A stretch of DNA of 64,000 nucleotides from Betaproteobacteria bacterium (GCA_016868295.1 VGHJ01000008.1:19969-83968); one strand, 5' to 3'; shown: positions 22,468 to 36,260, counted from the first letter of the stretch. Notes: generated by a model not told the origin, from the letters alone. Numbers and translations are program-made.

Positions 22468-23196
22468 ATGGCGCAAGTGTCACCGACCTTCAGTCCGCTC
22501 TATCGCCAGATCAAGAACCTGATCCTGCAGGGGCTTGCATCGGGCGAATGGCGTCCCGGCGAGGCCATCCCCAGCGAGGCCGAACTGGCCGTCCGCTTCA
22601 ACGTCAGCCAGGGCACCGTGCGCAAGGCCATCGACGAGATGGCCGCGGAAAACCTGGTCGTGCGCAAGCAGGGCAAAGGCACTTTTGTTGCTTCGCACAA
22701 CGATCCGCGTGCCTTCTTTCGTTTTCTCCGTGTCGTGCCCGACAAGGGAGGCGTCGCCGTGCCGCAGAGCGTGCCGCTTGAGTGCTGGCGCGCCAAGGCC
22801 GGCCTGGAGGCGGCCCGTATCCTCGACATTCAACTCGGCAGCCCCATCACCATCGTTCGCCGCCTGCTCAAGTTCGACGGCAAGCCGGTCGTATTGGATG
22901 AAATCTACCTTCCGGGAGAGGTCTTTCAGGGCCTGACGCTGGAAGTGCTGCAAGGCAACCAGGATTCGCTCTACACGCTGTTCGAAACGCGTTTCGGCGT
23001 GCGCATGATCCGCGCGGAGGAGCGCATTCGCGCCGTGGCCGCCGACCGCGCCTCGGCCGAACTGCTCAACGTGGGCGAAGGCGGGCCGCTGCTCTCCGTC
23101 GAGCGCGTCACCTACACCTACGGCGACAAGCCGGTCGAGTGGCGGCGCGGCCTGTATGCCACGGCCGAGCACTACTACCAGAACGAGCTGAACTGA
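22468..23196 (+). CDS. GntR family (HutC/UTRA type) transcriptional regulator
   Basis: PLYRQIKNLILQGLASGEWRPGEAIPSEAELAVRFNVSQGTVRKAIDEMAAENLVVRKQGKGTFVASH. Confidence 0.92.
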   Translation: MAQVSPTFSPLYRQIKNLILQGLASGEWRPGEAIPSEAELAVRFNVSQGTVRKAIDEMAAENLVVRKQGKGTFVASHNDPRAFFRFLRVVPDKGGVAVPQSVPLECWRAKAGLEAARILDIQLGSPITIVRRLLKFDGKPVVLDEIYLPGEVFQGLTLEVLQGNQDSLYTLFETRFGVRMIRAEERIRAVAADRASAELLNVGEGGPLLSVERVTYTYGDKPVEWRRGLYATAEHYYQNELN

Positions 23197-23303
23197 GGCG
23201 GTGGATGGCTGGGGCCGCGGGACGTGCAGAAGCTATAATTCGCGTTTTATCGGGGTATCGCGGCGCCTTATGTTGCGTCGCACAGAGAAGGGGGGTCAGT
23301 CTG

Positions 23304-23693
23304 ATGTCGGAAATAACCATGAAAAAGGAGCGCCCGAAGCACCTCGACCTGCGGGTCATCAAGCTGCCGCTGCCGGGATTCGCGTCGATTCTGCACCGGA
23401 TCAGCGGTGCCGGACTGTTCCTGATGCTGCCGTTCCTGCTCTACCTGTTCGAGCTGAGCCTGGATTCGGAACTGGGCTTCGCCATGTTCAAGGCCGTCGT
23501 CGCGCATCCGCTCGCCAAGCTCGTCCTGCTCGGCCTGCTCTGGGCCTTCCTGCACCACTTCTGCATGGGCATCCGCATCCTGCTGCTCGACCTGAACATG
23601 GGCACCGAGCTCCTGGCGGCGCGCACCAGCGCCAAGGCCGTCATGGCCGTCAGCCTGGCGCTGACCGTCATTCTGGGGGTGAAACTATGGTGA
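23304..23693 (+). CDS. sdhC: Succinate dehydrogenase cytochrome b556 subunit
   Basis: [33 protein letters not shown]; position in sdh operon. Confidence 0.93.
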   Translation: MSEITMKKERPKHLDLRVIKLPLPGFASILHRISGAGLFLMLPFLLYLFELSLDSELGFAMFKAVVAHPLAKLVLLGLLWAFLHHFCMGIRILLLDLNMGTELLAARTSAKAVMAVSLALTVILGVKLW

Positions 23694-24034
23694 ACAAGAT
23701 CGTCGTCGGCGCGCATTACGGCCTGAAGGACTGGCTGGCGCAGCGCGTCACCGCCGTCGTCATGGCGGCCTACACCCTCATCGTCGCCATCCTCCTGCTG
23801 GGGCAGGAGAACCTTGGCTATGCCTCGTGGCGCGCCTTCATGGCCGGCGGGTTCATGCGCTTCTTCACCTTCCTCTTCGTCGTCTGCCTGATCTGGCACG
23901 TCTGGGTCGGCGTGCGCGACATCTGGATGGACTACGTCACGCCGACGGGCATGCGCCTGGCCCTGCACGTGCTCACGCTCCTCGCCCTCGTCGGCTATCT
24001 CGGCTGGGCGGCATCGATTCTCTGGAGACTCTGA
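23687..24034 (+). CDS. sdhD: Succinate dehydrogenase membrane anchor subunit
   Basis: [20 protein letters not shown]...[14 protein letters not shown]. Confidence 0.92.
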   Translation: MVNKIVVGAHYGLKDWLAQRVTAVVMAAYTLIVAILLLGQENLGYASWRAFMAGGFMRFFTFLFVVCLIWHVWVGVRDIWMDYVTPTGMRLALHVLTLLALVGYLGWAASILWRL

Positions 24035-24036
24035 AA

Positions 24037-25824
24037 GTGAAAGTTACCAAACGCACCTTCGACGCGGTCATCGTCGGCGCCGGCGGCGCCGGCCTGCGCG
24101 CCGCGCTGCAGCTCTCCGAGTCGGGGCTCAAGACGGCCGTCATCACCAAGGTTTTTCCGACGCGCTCGCATACGGTTGCTGCACAAGGCGGCGTCGCGGC
24201 GAGCCTGGGCAACTCCGAGGAAGACCACTGGCACTGGCACATGTACGACACCGTCAAGGGCTCCGACTGGCTCGGCGACCAGGACGCCATCGAATTCATG
24301 TGCCGCAAGGCCAACGAGGTGGTGATCGAGCTCGAGCACTACGGCATGCCCTTCGACCGCACCGACGCCGGCAAGATCTACCAGCGTCCCTTCGGCGGCC
24401 ACATGTCCAACTTCGGCGAGAAACCCGTGCGCCGCTCCTGCGCCGCCGCCGACCGCACCGGCCACGCCATGCTGCATGCGCTCTACCAGAGGAACGTGCG
24501 CGCCAACACGCAGTTCTTCGTCGAATGGATGGCGCTCGACCTCATTCGCGACGCCGAGGGCGAGGTGCTCGGCGTCACCGCGCTGGAGATGGAGACCGGC
24601 GAGATGGTCGCCTTCCAGGCCAAGGCCACCATCTTCGCCACCGGCGGCGCGGGGCGCATCTACTACTCCTCGACCAACGCCTTCATCAACACCGGCGACG
24701 GCCTCGGCATGGCGGCGCGCGCCGGCATCCCGCTCGAGGACATGGAGTTCTGGCAGTTCCACCCGACCGGCGTTGCCGGCGCCGGCGTGCTCATCACCGA
24801 AGGCGTGCGCGGCGAGGGCGGCATCCTCCGCAACGACAAGGGCGAGCGCTTCATGGAGCGCTACGCGCCCAACGCCAAGGATCTCGCCTCGCGCGATGTC
24901 GTCTCGCGCGCCATGGTCACCGAGATCAACGAGGGCCGCGGCTGCGGCCCGAACAAGGATTTCGTACTGCTCGACATTACCCACCTCGACCCGCAGGTGA
25001 TCATGCAGCGCCTGCCCGGCATTCGCGAGATCTCCATCCAGTTCGCCGGCACCGATCCGATCAAGGAGCCGATCCCGGTGGTGCCGACCTGCCACTACCA
25101 GATGGGCGGCATCCCGACCAACTACGGCGGCCAGGTGGTGGCGCCGCGCGCATCGAGCATGAACGTCGCCGTGCCCGGCTTCTACGCCGCCGGTGAGTGC
25201 GCCTGCGCCTCGGTGCACGGCGCCAATCGCCTCGGCACCAACTCGCTGCTCGACCTGCTGGTGTTCGGCAAGTCGGCCGGCGAGACTGCCGTCGAGGACG
25301 TGAAAAAGTCCACCAGGGCGCACAAGGACCTGCCGCAGGAGGCCATCGAGCGCTCGCTCGAGCGCGTCAGCCGCCTAGACACGCAGAAGGACGGCGCCGA
25401 CGTGCACGAGGCCCGCCTGGCCATGCAGCGCACCATGCAGAACCACTGCGGCGTGTTCCGCTTCGCCGACAAGCTGAAGGAAGGCGTGGCGAATATCCTC
25501 GCGGTGCAGCAGGACGTGCAGCGCACCGGGATCAAGGACAAGTCGAAGGTCTTCAACACCGCCCGCGTCGAGGCGCTCGAGCTCGACAACCTGATCGAGG
25601 TGGCGGTCGCCACCATGATCTCGGCCGAGGCGAGGAAGGAGTCGCGCGGCGCCCACGTGCGCGACGATGCGCCCGACACGGCGGAGAAGCCGAACGGCCG
25701 CGACGACCAGAACTGGCTCAAGCACACCCTGTGGTTCAAGGAGGGCAACCGCCTCGACTACAAGTCGGTGAAGCTGACCCCGCTCACCGTGCCCACCATC
25801 GAGCTGAAGAAGCGCGCGTACTGA
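24037..25824 (+). CDS. sdhA: Succinate dehydrogenase flavoprotein subunit
   Basis: GTG start; [37 protein letters not shown], 595 aa. Confidence 0.97.
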   Translation: MKVTKRTFDAVIVGAGGAGLRAALQLSESGLKTAVITKVFPTRSHTVAAQGGVAASLGNSEEDHWHWHMYDTVKGSDWLGDQDAIEFMCRKANEVVIELEHYGMPFDRTDAGKIYQRPFGGHMSNFGEKPVRRSCAAADRTGHAMLHALYQRNVRANTQFFVEWMALDLIRDAEGEVLGVTALEMETGEMVAFQAKATIFATGGAGRIYYSSTNAFINTGDGLGMAARAGIPLEDMEFWQFHPTGVAGAGVLITEGVRGEGGILRNDKGERFMERYAPNAKDLASRDVVSRAMVTEINEGRGCGPNKDFVLLDITHLDPQVIMQRLPGIREISIQFAGTDPIKEPIPVVPTCHYQMGGIPTNYGGQVVAPRASSMNVAVPGFYAAGECACASVHGANRLGTNSLLDLLVFGKSAGETAVEDVKKSTRAHKDLPQEAIERSLERVSRLDTQKDGADVHEARLAMQRTMQNHCGVFRFADKLKEGVANILAVQQDVQRTGIKDKSKVFNTARVEALELDNLIEVAVATMISAEARKESRGAHVRDDAPDTAEKPNGRDDQNWLKHTLWFKEGNRLDYKSVKLTPLTVPTIELKKRAY

Positions 25825-25834
25825 GGAAGCGAGC

Positions 25835-26545
25835 ATGACCACAAGAACCATGCAGTTCAAGATCTACCGCTACGATCCGGACCGGGACGACAAGCCGTAC
25901 ATGCAGGACATCTCGGTCGAGGTCGATTCGACCGACCGCAAGCTGCTCGACGCGCTCGTCAAGCTGAAGGCAAAGGACGACACCATCGCCTTCCGCCGCT
26001 CCTGCCGCGAGGGCGTCTGCGGCTCCGACGCGGTGAACATCAACGGCCGCAACGGGCTGGCCTGCCTCACCGACCTGAAGGACCTGCCCGAGCCGGTGAC
26101 GCTGCGCCCGCTGCCCGGCCTGCCCGTCATCCGCGACCTGATCGTGGACATGACGCAATTCTTCAAGCAGTACCACTCGATCAAGCCGTATCTGATCAAC
26201 AACGACCCGCCGCCCGAGACCGAGCGGCTGCAGTCGCCGGAGGAGCGCGACGAGCTGAACGGCGTGTACGAGTGCATCCTGTGCGCCTGCTGCTCGACCT
26301 CCTGCCCGTCGTTCTGGTGGAACCCGGACAAGTTCGTCGGCCCGGCCGGCCTGCTTCAGGCCTACCGCTTCATTGCCGATACAAGGGATCAGGCGACCAG
26401 CGAGCGCCTCGACAACCTCGAGGATCCGTACCGCCTGTTCCGCTGCCACACCATCATGAACTGCGTCGACGTCTGCCCGAAGGGCCTCAACCCGACGCGG
26501 GCCATCGGCAAGATCAAGGACATGATGGTCAAGCGCGCGATCTGA
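25835..26545 (+). CDS. sdhB: Succinate dehydrogenase iron-sulfur subunit
   Basis: CREGVCGSDAVNINGRNGLAC, CILCACCSTSCPSFWWN, CVDVCPKGLNP. Confidence 0.97.
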   Translation: MTTRTMQFKIYRYDPDRDDKPYMQDISVEVDSTDRKLLDALVKLKAKDDTIAFRRSCREGVCGSDAVNINGRNGLACLTDLKDLPEPVTLRPLPGLPVIRDLIVDMTQFFKQYHSIKPYLINNDPPPETERLQSPEERDELNGVYECILCACCSTSCPSFWWNPDKFVGPAGLLQAYRFIADTRDQATSERLDNLEDPYRLFRCHTIMNCVDVCPKGLNPTRAIGKIKDMMVKRAI

Positions 26546-26546
26546 G

Positions 26547-26795
26547 ATGGACGAAGAACGCGGGGCGCGGCTCAGGCGCCTGCGCTGGCACTGCCGGCGC
26601 GCCCTGCTCGAGCTGGACCTGATGTTCCAGCGCTACTGGAGCCGCGTTGGCGACGACGTCGAAGCGGCGGACGCGGCGGCGCTGGAGCGGCTGGTGGCGA
26701 TGGAAGACCACGACCTGTGGGATTTGGTGTGCGGCCGGACGGAGACGGACGACCCGCAATTGATGGGCATGATCGAGCGGCTGCGCCAGGAATGA
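26547..26795 (+). CDS. sdhE: FAD assembly factor SdhE
   Basis: RLRRLRWHCRRALLELDLMFQRYW; follows sdhB. Confidence 0.9.
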   Translation: MDEERGARLRRLRWHCRRALLELDLMFQRYWSRVGDDVEAADAAALERLVAMEDHDLWDLVCGRTETDDPQLMGMIERLRQE

Positions 26796-26848
26796 CGCGG
26801 CGCCGGTCGGGAGAGCAACCTTAACTGGACTCAAACTGAGGTAATCCT

Positions 26849-28141
<1,293 letters not shown>

Positions 28142-28231
28142 GCCGCACAGACAGGGCACGGGGAAGGCAAGCCTCCCCGCAGCCCGCACCGCGACGCCCC
28201 CCAGCCCCGACCTTTCCCGCGAGGACCTCGC

Positions 28232-31066
28232 ATGAGCCTGATGAAACAAATGCTCGGCAACTCGTATCTCTTCGGCGCCAACGCGCCCTTCATCGAGGAG
28301 CTCTACGAGTCCTATCTTGTGAACCCGGCGTCCGTCAGCGACGTCTGGCGCGACTACTTCGACCGCCTGCAGAACCTGCCCGGCGCCGGTGTCGGCGGCG
28401 GCCGCGACGTCGCCCACGCCCCGGTGGTCGCCTCCTTCGCCCAGCGCGCCAAGCTCGGCACGCTGCGCGCCGCGCCCGCCGGCGCCGGCACGGACAGGAA
28501 GCAGGTCGCCGTGCTGCAGCTCATCAACGCCTACCGCTTCCTCGGCAACCGCTGGGCGCAGCTCGATCCGCTGAAGCGTGCCGAGCGCCCGGCCATCCAG
28601 GAGCTCGACCCGGCCTTCTACGGTTTCACCGAGGCCGACCTCGGCCAGACCTTCGCCACCGGCAGTTTCGCCGGCCTGCCCGAGCAGGCCACCCTGCGCG
28701 AGATCCTCGAGGCGCTGCGCCAGACCTACTGCGGCACCATCGGCGCCGAGTACATGTATCTGTCGGACGTCGCGCAGAAGCGCTGGATCCAGTCCAGGCT
28801 GGAAACCACGCGTTCCACGCCCGGCTACGCCGCCGAGGACAAGCGCCGCTTCCTGCGCATGGTGACCCAGGCCGAAACGCTCGAGCGCTACCTGCACACC
28901 CGCTACGTCGGGCAGAAGCGCTTCTCGCTCGAGGGTGGTGAATCGCTCATCCTCGCCATGGACCAGCTCATCCGCGTCGCCGGTACCGTCGGCGTGCAGG
29001 AGATGGTGATCGGCATGGCCCATCGCGGACGCCTCAACGTGTTGGTAAACACGCTGGGCAAGCAGCCCTCGACGCTGTTCGCCGAGTTCGAGGGCAAGAA
29101 GGCCACGGTGCTCTCCGCCGGCGACGTCAAGTACCACATGGGCTATTCCTCCGACGTCGCCACCCCCGGCGGCCCGATGCATCTCACGCTGGCCTTCAAC
29201 CCCTCGCACCTCGAGATCGTGAACCCGGTGGTGGCCGGCTCGGTGTATGCGCGCCAGGTCAAGCGCGGCCCCAACGGCAAGGCCGAGGCGCTGCCAGTGC
29301 TCATCCACGGCGACGCCGCGGTGGCGGGGCAGGGGGTCAACCAAGAAACACTCAACTTCTCGCAGACGCGCGGCTATGGCACCGGCGGCACGGTGCACCT
29401 CATCGTAAACAACCAGATCGGCTTCACCACCTCCGACCTGCGCGACTACCGCTCCTCGCTTTACTGCACGGACATCTTCAAGATGGTCGAGGCGCCGATC
29501 TTCCATGTGAACGGCGACGATCCCGAGGCGGTGGCGCTGGTGACCCAGATCGCCATGGAGTTCCGCCAGGAGTTCAGGAAGGATGTGGTGGTCGACATCG
29601 TCTGCTTCCGCAAGCTCGGTCACAACGAGCAGGACGAGCCGATGGTCACCCAGCCGCTCATGTACAAGAAGATCGGCCAGCACCCCGGCACGCGCAAGCT
29701 CTACGCCGACCGGCTCGAGACGCAGGGCGTCGTCGCCTCGGGCGATGCCGAGCAGATGATCAGGGACTACCGTGCCGCGCTCGACGAGGGCCGCCACCTG
29801 ATCGATCCGGTCATCAGCGACTACAACAGCAAGTTCGCCATCGACTGGACGCCGCACATCAACGTCAGGTACACCGAGAAGTGCGACACCACCGTGCCGC
29901 TGAAGGAATTGAAGCGCCTCAGCGAACGCCTCACCGACATCCCGGCCAACTTCACGCTGCATTCGCGCGTGCAGAAGATCATCGAGGACCGCCGCGCCAT
30001 GGGCGCGGGCAAGCTGCCGGTGGACTGGGGCATGGGCGAGAACCTCGCCTACGCCACGCTGCTCGCCGCCGGCTTCAACGTGCGCGTCTCGGGCGAGGAC
30101 GTCGGCCGCGGCACCTTCTTCCATCGCCACGCCGCGCTGCACGACCAGAACCGCGAGAAGTGGGACGAGGGTTCCTGGTGGCCGCTCGCCCACCTGCAGG
30201 AGAAGCAGGGCTGGTTCCACTGCTTCGACTCGGTGCTCTCCGAGGAGGCCGTGCTCGCCTTCGAATACGGCTTCGCCACCGCCAGCCCCAACGAGCTGGT
30301 CGTCTGGGAGGCCCAGTTCGGCGACTTCGCCAACGGCGCCCAGGTCGTCATCGACCAGTTCCTCTCCTCGGGCGAGGCCAAGTGGGGCCGCGGCTGCGGC
30401 CTCGTGCTGTTGCTGCCGCACGGCTACGAGGGCCAGGGCCCGGAGCACTCCTCGGCCCGGCTCGAGCGCTACATGCAGCTCTCCGCCGAGTTCAACTGGG
30501 AGGTCTGCGTGCCGTCGAATGCCGCGCAGATCTACCACCTGCTGCGCCGCCAGATGCTGAGGAAGCAGAGGAAACCCCTGATCGTCATGACGCCGAAGTC
30601 GCTGCTGCGCCACAAGGACGCCACCAGTTCGCTCGACGAGCTGGCCAGGGGCACCTTCCAGACCGTCATCGGCGAGATCGACGAGCTGGATCCGAAGAAG
30701 GTCACCCGCGTCATCGCCTGCGCCGGCAAGGTCTACTACGACCTGTTCGCCGCGCGGCGCGAGCGCAAGGTCGGCAACGTCGCCCTGCTGCGCGTCGAGC
30801 AACTCTATCCCTTCGACGACCGCCGCTTCGCCGAGGAACTCAAGCTCTACCCGAACGCGAAGGAACTGGTCTGGTGCCAGGAAGAGCCGATGAACCAGGG
30901 CGCCTGGTACGCCAAGGCCCACCGGCTCACCGGCGTGCTCGGCAAGGGCCAGACGCTGCACGTCGTCTCGCGGCCGGCCTCGGCCTCGCCGGCGGTCGGC
31001 TATGCCACGAAGCACATGGAGCAACAGAAGGAACTCATCGACGAAGCCCTCTGCTCGAAGAAGTAA
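28232..31066 (+). CDS. odhA: 2-oxoglutarate dehydrogenase E1 component
   Basis: 944 aa; GMAHRGRLNVLVNTLGK, HGDAAVAGQGVNQETLNFSQTRGYGTGGTVHLIVNNQIGFTTS. Confidence 0.97.
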   Translation: MSLMKQMLGNSYLFGANAPFIEELYESYLVNPASVSDVWRDYFDRLQNLPGAGVGGGRDVAHAPVVASFAQRAKLGTLRAAPAGAGTDRKQVAVLQLINAYRFLGNRWAQLDPLKRAERPAIQELDPAFYGFTEADLGQTFATGSFAGLPEQATLREILEALRQTYCGTIGAEYMYLSDVAQKRWIQSRLETTRSTPGYAAEDKRRFLRMVTQAETLERYLHTRYVGQKRFSLEGGESLILAMDQLIRVAGTVGVQEMVIGMAHRGRLNVLVNTLGKQPSTLFAEFEGKKATVLSAGDVKYHMGYSSDVATPGGPMHLTLAFNPSHLEIVNPVVAGSVYARQVKRGPNGKAEALPVLIHGDAAVAGQGVNQETLNFSQTRGYGTGGTVHLIVNNQIGFTTSDLRDYRSSLYCTDIFKMVEAPIFHVNGDDPEAVALVTQIAMEFRQEFRKDVVVDIVCFRKLGHNEQDEPMVTQPLMYKKIGQHPGTRKLYADRLETQGVVASGDAEQMIRDYRAALDEGRHLIDPVISDYNSKFAIDWTPHINVRYTEKCDTTVPLKELKRLSERLTDIPANFTLHSRVQKIIEDRRAMGAGKLPVDWGMGENLAYATLLAAGFNVRVSGEDVGRGTFFHRHAALHDQNREKWDEGSWWPLAHLQEKQGWFHCFDSVLSEEAVLAFEYGFATASPNELVVWEAQFGDFANGAQVVIDQFLSSGEAKWGRGCGLVLLLPHGYEGQGPEHSSARLERYMQLSAEFNWEVCVPSNAAQIYHLLRRQMLRKQRKPLIVMTPKSLLRHKDATSSLDELARGTFQTVIGEIDELDPKKVTRVIACAGKVYYDLFAARRERKVGNVALLRVEQLYPFDDRRFAEELKLYPNAKELVWCQEEPMNQGAWYAKAHRLTGVLGKGQTLHVVSRPASASPAVGYATKHMEQQKELIDEALCSKK

Positions 31067-31081
31067 TCCCCGGAGAGAACA

Positions 31082-32332
31082 ATGCTGATTGACGTCAAGG
31101 TCCCCCAACTGTCCGAATCCGTCGCCGAGGCGACCCTGGTCTCCTGGCACAAGCAGGAAGGCCAGGCCGTCGCCCGCGACGAAAACCTCATCGACATCGA
31201 GACCGACAAGGTCGTGCTCGAGCTGCCTGCGCCGGATGCTGGCGTGCTGGTGAAGATCCTCAAGGGCAACGGCGACACCGTCGTCGCCGGCGAGGTCATC
31301 GCCCGGATCGACACCGAGGCGAAGGCGGAAAAAATCCCCCCCAGCTCCCCTTTGCCAAAGGGGGGAGCAACTGCTCCGGCGCCCGCTGCCGCCGCACCGG
31401 CCGGCCCCGCCGCACGCAAGCTGATGGCCGAGAAGGGCCTCGATGCCGCCGGCGTCGAAGGCTCCGGCCGCGGCGGCCGCGTCACCAAGGCCGACGTGAT
31501 GGAAGCCGGCCAGCGCCCGGCTTCACCCCCCCCCTTTGAAAAAGGGGGGGCGGGGGGGATTTCGGCCGCCCCGGCGCGCCCGGCCCTGGCCCAGCCCGTC
31601 GCGCCGGTGAACGTCGACACCATCGTCGGCGAGCGCACCGAGCAGCGCGTGCCGATGAGCCGCCTGCGCGCGCGCATCGCCGAGCGCCTGGTGCAGTCGC
31701 AGTCGACCGCCGCCATCCTCACCACCTTCAACGAGGTGAACATGGCCCCGGTGATGGAGCTGCGCAACAAGTACAAGGACAAGTTCGAGAAGGAGCACGG
31801 CGCCAAGCTCGGCTTCATGTCGTTCTTCGTCAAGGCGGCGGTCGCCGCGCTGAAGAAGTACCCGGTGCTCAACGCCTCCATCGACGGCAACGACATCGTC
31901 TACCACGGCTACTTCGACATCGGCATCGCCGTGGGCAGCCCGCGCGGCCTGGTCGTGCCGATCCTGCGTGATGCCGACCAGCTCTCGCTCGCCGAGATCG
32001 AGAAGAAGATCGCCGAGTTCGGCGCCAAGGCCAAGGACGGCAAGCTCTCCATCGAGGAGCTCACCGGCGGCACCTTCTCCATCTCCAACGGCGGCGTCTT
32101 CGGCTCGATGCTGTCCACGCCGATCATCAACCCGCCGCAGTCGGCCATCCTCGGCATCCACGCCACCAAGGACCGCGCCGTCGTCGAGAACGGCCAGGTC
32201 GTCGTCCGCCCGATGAACTACCTGGCGATGTCCTACGATCACCGCATCATCGACGGCCGCGAGGCGGTGCTCGGGCTGGTGACCATGAAGGAAGCGCTGG
32301 AAGACCCGGCGCGGTTGCTGCTGGAGATCTGA
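31082..32332 (+). CDS. odhB: Dihydrolipoyllysine succinyltransferase (2-oxoglutarate dehydrogenase E2)
   Basis: [21 protein letters not shown] lipoyl site; [12 protein letters not shown] catalytic motif. Confidence 0.96.
   Translation: MLIDVKVPQLSESVAEATLVSWHKQEGQAVARDENLIDIETDKVVLELPAPDAGVLVKILKGNGDTVVAGEVIARIDTEAKAEKIPPSSPLPKGGATAPAPAAAAPAGPAARKLMAEKGLDAAGVEGSGRGGRVTKADVMEAGQRPASPPPFEKGGAGGISAAPARPALAQPVAPVNVDTIVGERTEQRVPMSRLRARIAERLVQSQSTAAILTTFNEVNMAPVMELRNKYKDKFEKEHGAKLGFMSFFVKAAVAALKKYPVLNASIDGNDIVYHGYFDIGIAVGSPRGLVVPILRDADQLSLAEIEKKIAEFGAKAKDGKLSIEELTGGTFSISNGGVFGSMLSTPIINPPQSAILGIHATKDRAVVENGQVVVRPMNYLAMSYDHRIIDGREAVLGLVTMKEALEDPARLLLEI
31332..31368. repeat. Palindromic repeat in odhB linker 1
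   Basis: AATCCCCCCCAGCTCCCCTTTGCCAAAGGGGGGAGC, in-frame [12 protein letters not shown]. Confidence 0.85.
31522..31562. repeat. Palindromic repeat in odhB linker 2
   Basis: TTCACCCCCCCCCTTTGAAAAAGGGGGGGCGGGGGGGATTT, in-frame [15 protein letters not shown]. Confidence 0.85.
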
Positions 32333-32335
32333 GCG

Positions 32336-33771
<1,436 letters not shown>

Positions 33772-33772
<1 letters not shown>

Positions 33773-33857
33773 TTGCCCGTACCCGGTTGCCAGTTGCCAG
33801 ATGAACAGCGAGGCGCGCGGACCTACTGGGAACCGGCAACCGGCAACTGACAACCAG
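33772..33857. repeat. Heptamer inverted repeat (GGTTGCC/AGTTGCC ... GGCAACC/GGCAACT), family D copy 1
   Basis: GGTTGCCAGTTGCCAG ... AACCGGCAACCGGCAACTGACAAC; second copy at 63796. Confidence 0.75.
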
Positions 33858-33860
33858 GGC

Positions 33861-34940
33861 ATGCTCCACGCCCTGGACGCCCAGTTCCAGTCGCGCCGCA
33901 TCGTCCCCGACGAATCCCAGCGGGCCGCCGCCGGGCGCCTGCAGCGCCTCCACGACGAACTCGTCGCCTTCAAGCACAAGCGCCGCACGAAGCTGCGCAA
34001 GTTCGTCATCAACCCGCCGGTCCCGCGCGGCGTCTTTCTCTGGGGCGGCGTCGGGCGCGGCAAGAGCCTGCTGATGGACTGCTTCTTCGACACCTTGCCC
34101 TACCAGCGCAAGCGGCGCGTGCACTTCCACGCCTTCATGCGCGAGGTGCACGAGCGCCTGCGCGCCCTGAAAAACGAGGAGGATCCGCTGCTCAAGGCGG
34201 CGGACGCCATCGCGCGGCAGACGCGCCTGATGTGCTTCGACGAGTTCCACGTCTCCGACATCGCCGACGCCATGATCCTCGGCCGCCTGATGGAGGCCCT
34301 CTTCGAGCGCGGCGTGGTGTTCTGCCTGACGTCCAACTATCCGCCCGACGGCCTCTATCCGAACGGCCTGCAGCGGCACAACTTCCTGCCCACGATCGGG
34401 CTGCTGAAGGACCGGCTCGACGTGCTGGAGGTCGACGGCGGCGTCGACTACCGCCTGCGCGCGCTGAAAAAGGTCGAGGTCTACCACGTCCCCGCCGACG
34501 CCGAAGGCGAGGCGAAGATGGAAGCCGCCTTCCGCGAGCTCTCCGGCGGCGAGGGCCACCGGCGGCCGGTGAACATCCTCGAGCGCGAGCTGCCGGTCCG
34601 GCGCCGCGCCATCGGCGTCATCTGGTTCGACTTCGCCACGCTGTGCATGGGGCCGCGCTCGCAGAACGACTACCTCGAGATCGCCCGCCGCTACCACACC
34701 GTCTTTCTCTCCGGCGTGCCGCGCATGACGCGCGAGCAGGGCAACGAGGCGCGCCGCTTCACCTGGCTGGTCGACGTCTTCTACGACCACAAGGTCAAGC
34801 TCGTCATGACCGCCCACTGCGAGGCCGCCGAGCTCTACCGCGAAGGCGCGCAGTCCGGCGAATTCCACCGCACCGTCAGCCGCCTCGTCGAGATGCGCAC
34901 GCGCGACTACCTTGGCGCACAGCACCGGGCCGAGGAGTAA
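33861..34940 (+). CDS. zapE: Cell division protein ZapE (AFG1-family ATPase)
   Basis: GVFLWGGVGRGKSLLMDCFFDTLP, LMCFDEFHVSDIADAMILGRL; alternative in-frame start at 33801 would add a repeat-encoded N-terminus. Confidence 0.92.
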   Translation: MLHALDAQFQSRRIVPDESQRAAAGRLQRLHDELVAFKHKRRTKLRKFVINPPVPRGVFLWGGVGRGKSLLMDCFFDTLPYQRKRRVHFHAFMREVHERLRALKNEEDPLLKAADAIARQTRLMCFDEFHVSDIADAMILGRLMEALFERGVVFCLTSNYPPDGLYPNGLQRHNFLPTIGLLKDRLDVLEVDGGVDYRLRALKKVEVYHVPADAEGEAKMEAAFRELSGGEGHRRPVNILERELPVRRRAIGVIWFDFATLCMGPRSQNDYLEIARRYHTVFLSGVPRMTREQGNEARRFTWLVDVFYDHKVKLVMTAHCEAAELYREGAQSGEFHRTVSRLVEMRTRDYLGAQHRAEE

Positions 34941-34958
34941 TCCCCACGTCCGCCGCGG

Positions 34959-34983
34959 CGCCGTGTCACGCGGACTGACGTTT
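34959..34983 (-). repeat. Bipartite motif copy 6, 18 bp after zapE stop
   Basis: Minus strand AAAC GTCAGTC CGCGTGA CACGGCG. Confidence 0.75.
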
Positions 34984-35098
34984 GCCGGGAAGACGCGCCG
35001 GCCGGCGCAGCGTAATCGGTGAAATGATTGGTCTCCAAAGAAAGCATTCCACGACTGGACAGCTACTTTCGACAGAGAATCTTCGCCGTGCCTGCAGG

Positions 35099-36247
35099 TC
35101 AGGCCGCCAGCGCGGCGAGCCAGCGCGCGGCCGGCTCGATGGCGACGCGGCCGCGCTGCTCGGGCTGGCGCAGGTCGCGCACGAGTTGCACCGCGCCGAC
35201 GTCGGGGAAGCGTTCCGCCAGGGCTGCCAGGTAGGGCGAGACGCTGGCATCGGCCAGCTTGCATTCGGCGAAGCCGATCGGCTGCTCGGCCTCGCACAGG
35301 ACGAAATCCACCTCGCGGCCGTCCTTGTCGCGCACATAGTGGAGCGACAGCGGGCGCCCGGCGACGTCCTGCAGATAGTGCGCATGCTTGAGCAGCATGG
35401 CGGCGCAGGCGTTCTCGAAGCGCGCGCCTTCGTTGGCGCCGGCCAGTGCCGTGTCGAAGAAATAGACCTTGGGTTCCTTCAGCAGGGCGCGCGCGATGTT
35501 GCGGCTGTAGGGCCGCACGACGAAGACGACGTAGAGCGCCTCGAGGATGTCGAGATAGCGGGCCAGGGTGGTCGGCGAGACCTGCAGGTCTCGCGCGATG
35601 GAGGCGAGGGACAGCGGTGCGCCGACCCGCTCGCGCAGCAGGGCCAGGAAATGGCGCATGGCGCGCAGCTCATGCACGCGGGAGAACTCCAGGATGTCCT
35701 CGCGGATGAGGTCGTCGAGATACTGGCGGCGCCAGCGCTCGGCCTCGACGGGCGTCTCGGCGAGGAACGGCTCCGGGAAGCCGCCGCGCGCCAGGATGCT
35801 CTCCAGCGCGTCGTCGGGCGTCGCGCCCGTGACATCGCGCCATTCGCGCACCGAGAGCGGATGCAGCCGCACTGCGAAGTAGCGGCCGGCGAGCGATGCG
35901 CCGGACTGACGGAAAGTGTCCAGGCGCGCACTGCCGGTGACGAGCAGGGCCTGACCCGGCGGCCGGCCGTCGTAGGCGCCCTTTAGGTAGTTTTTCCAGT
36001 CGCGCATCTTGTGGATCTCGTCGAGCACGACGAGCCCCGCGCGCGGGCTCCAGGCCTGGTCGAGCAGGATGCGCCGGTCGTTGGGTACGTCCCAGTTGAG
36101 GTACTGGGCGTGCGGCCAATCCGTCATGAGGGAACGGGCCAGCGTGGTCTTGCCGACCTGGCGCGGGCCGGTGAGGAAGACCATCTTGCGGCCGAGGTCG
36201 GCGCGGAGGGCGGTTTCGAGGTAGCGCTGCATCCGACTATTTTCCAT
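35099..36247 (-). CDS. AAA ATPase with DUF4143-type C-terminus
   Basis: MVFLTGPRQVGKTTLARSLM, LVVLDEIHKMRDWKNYLKGAYD, LLVTGSARLDTFRQSGASLAGR, EVDFVLCEAEQPIGFAECK. Confidence 0.85.
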   Translation of the reverse strand: MENSRMQRYLETALRADLGRKMVFLTGPRQVGKTTLARSLMTDWPHAQYLNWDVPNDRRILLDQAWSPRAGLVVLDEIHKMRDWKNYLKGAYDGRPPGQALLVTGSARLDTFRQSGASLAGRYFAVRLHPLSVREWRDVTGATPDDALESILARGGFPEPFLAETPVEAERWRRQYLDDLIREDILEFSRVHELRAMRHFLALLRERVGAPLSLASIARDLQVSPTTLARYLDILEALYVVFVVRPYSRNIARALLKEPKVYFFDTALAGANEGARFENACAAMLLKHAHYLQDVAGRPLSLHYVRDKDGREVDFVLCEAEQPIGFAECKLADASVSPYLAALAERFPDVGAVQLVRDLRQPEQRGRVAIEPAARWLAALAA

Positions 36248-36260
36248 CGTTATGGAAAAT
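36239..36260. promoter_or_regulatory. Inverted repeat overlapping ATPase start codon; putative operator
   Basis: ATTTTCCAT-CGTT-ATGGAAAAT; direct repeat GACTATTTTCCA at 36235 and 36267. Confidence 0.45.

Noticed and set aside
25366-25390. Near-match GTCAGCC GCCTAGA CACGCAG in sdhA
   Set aside because: Lacks the A-run and has two mismatches in the right half; consistent with chance in coding DNA.
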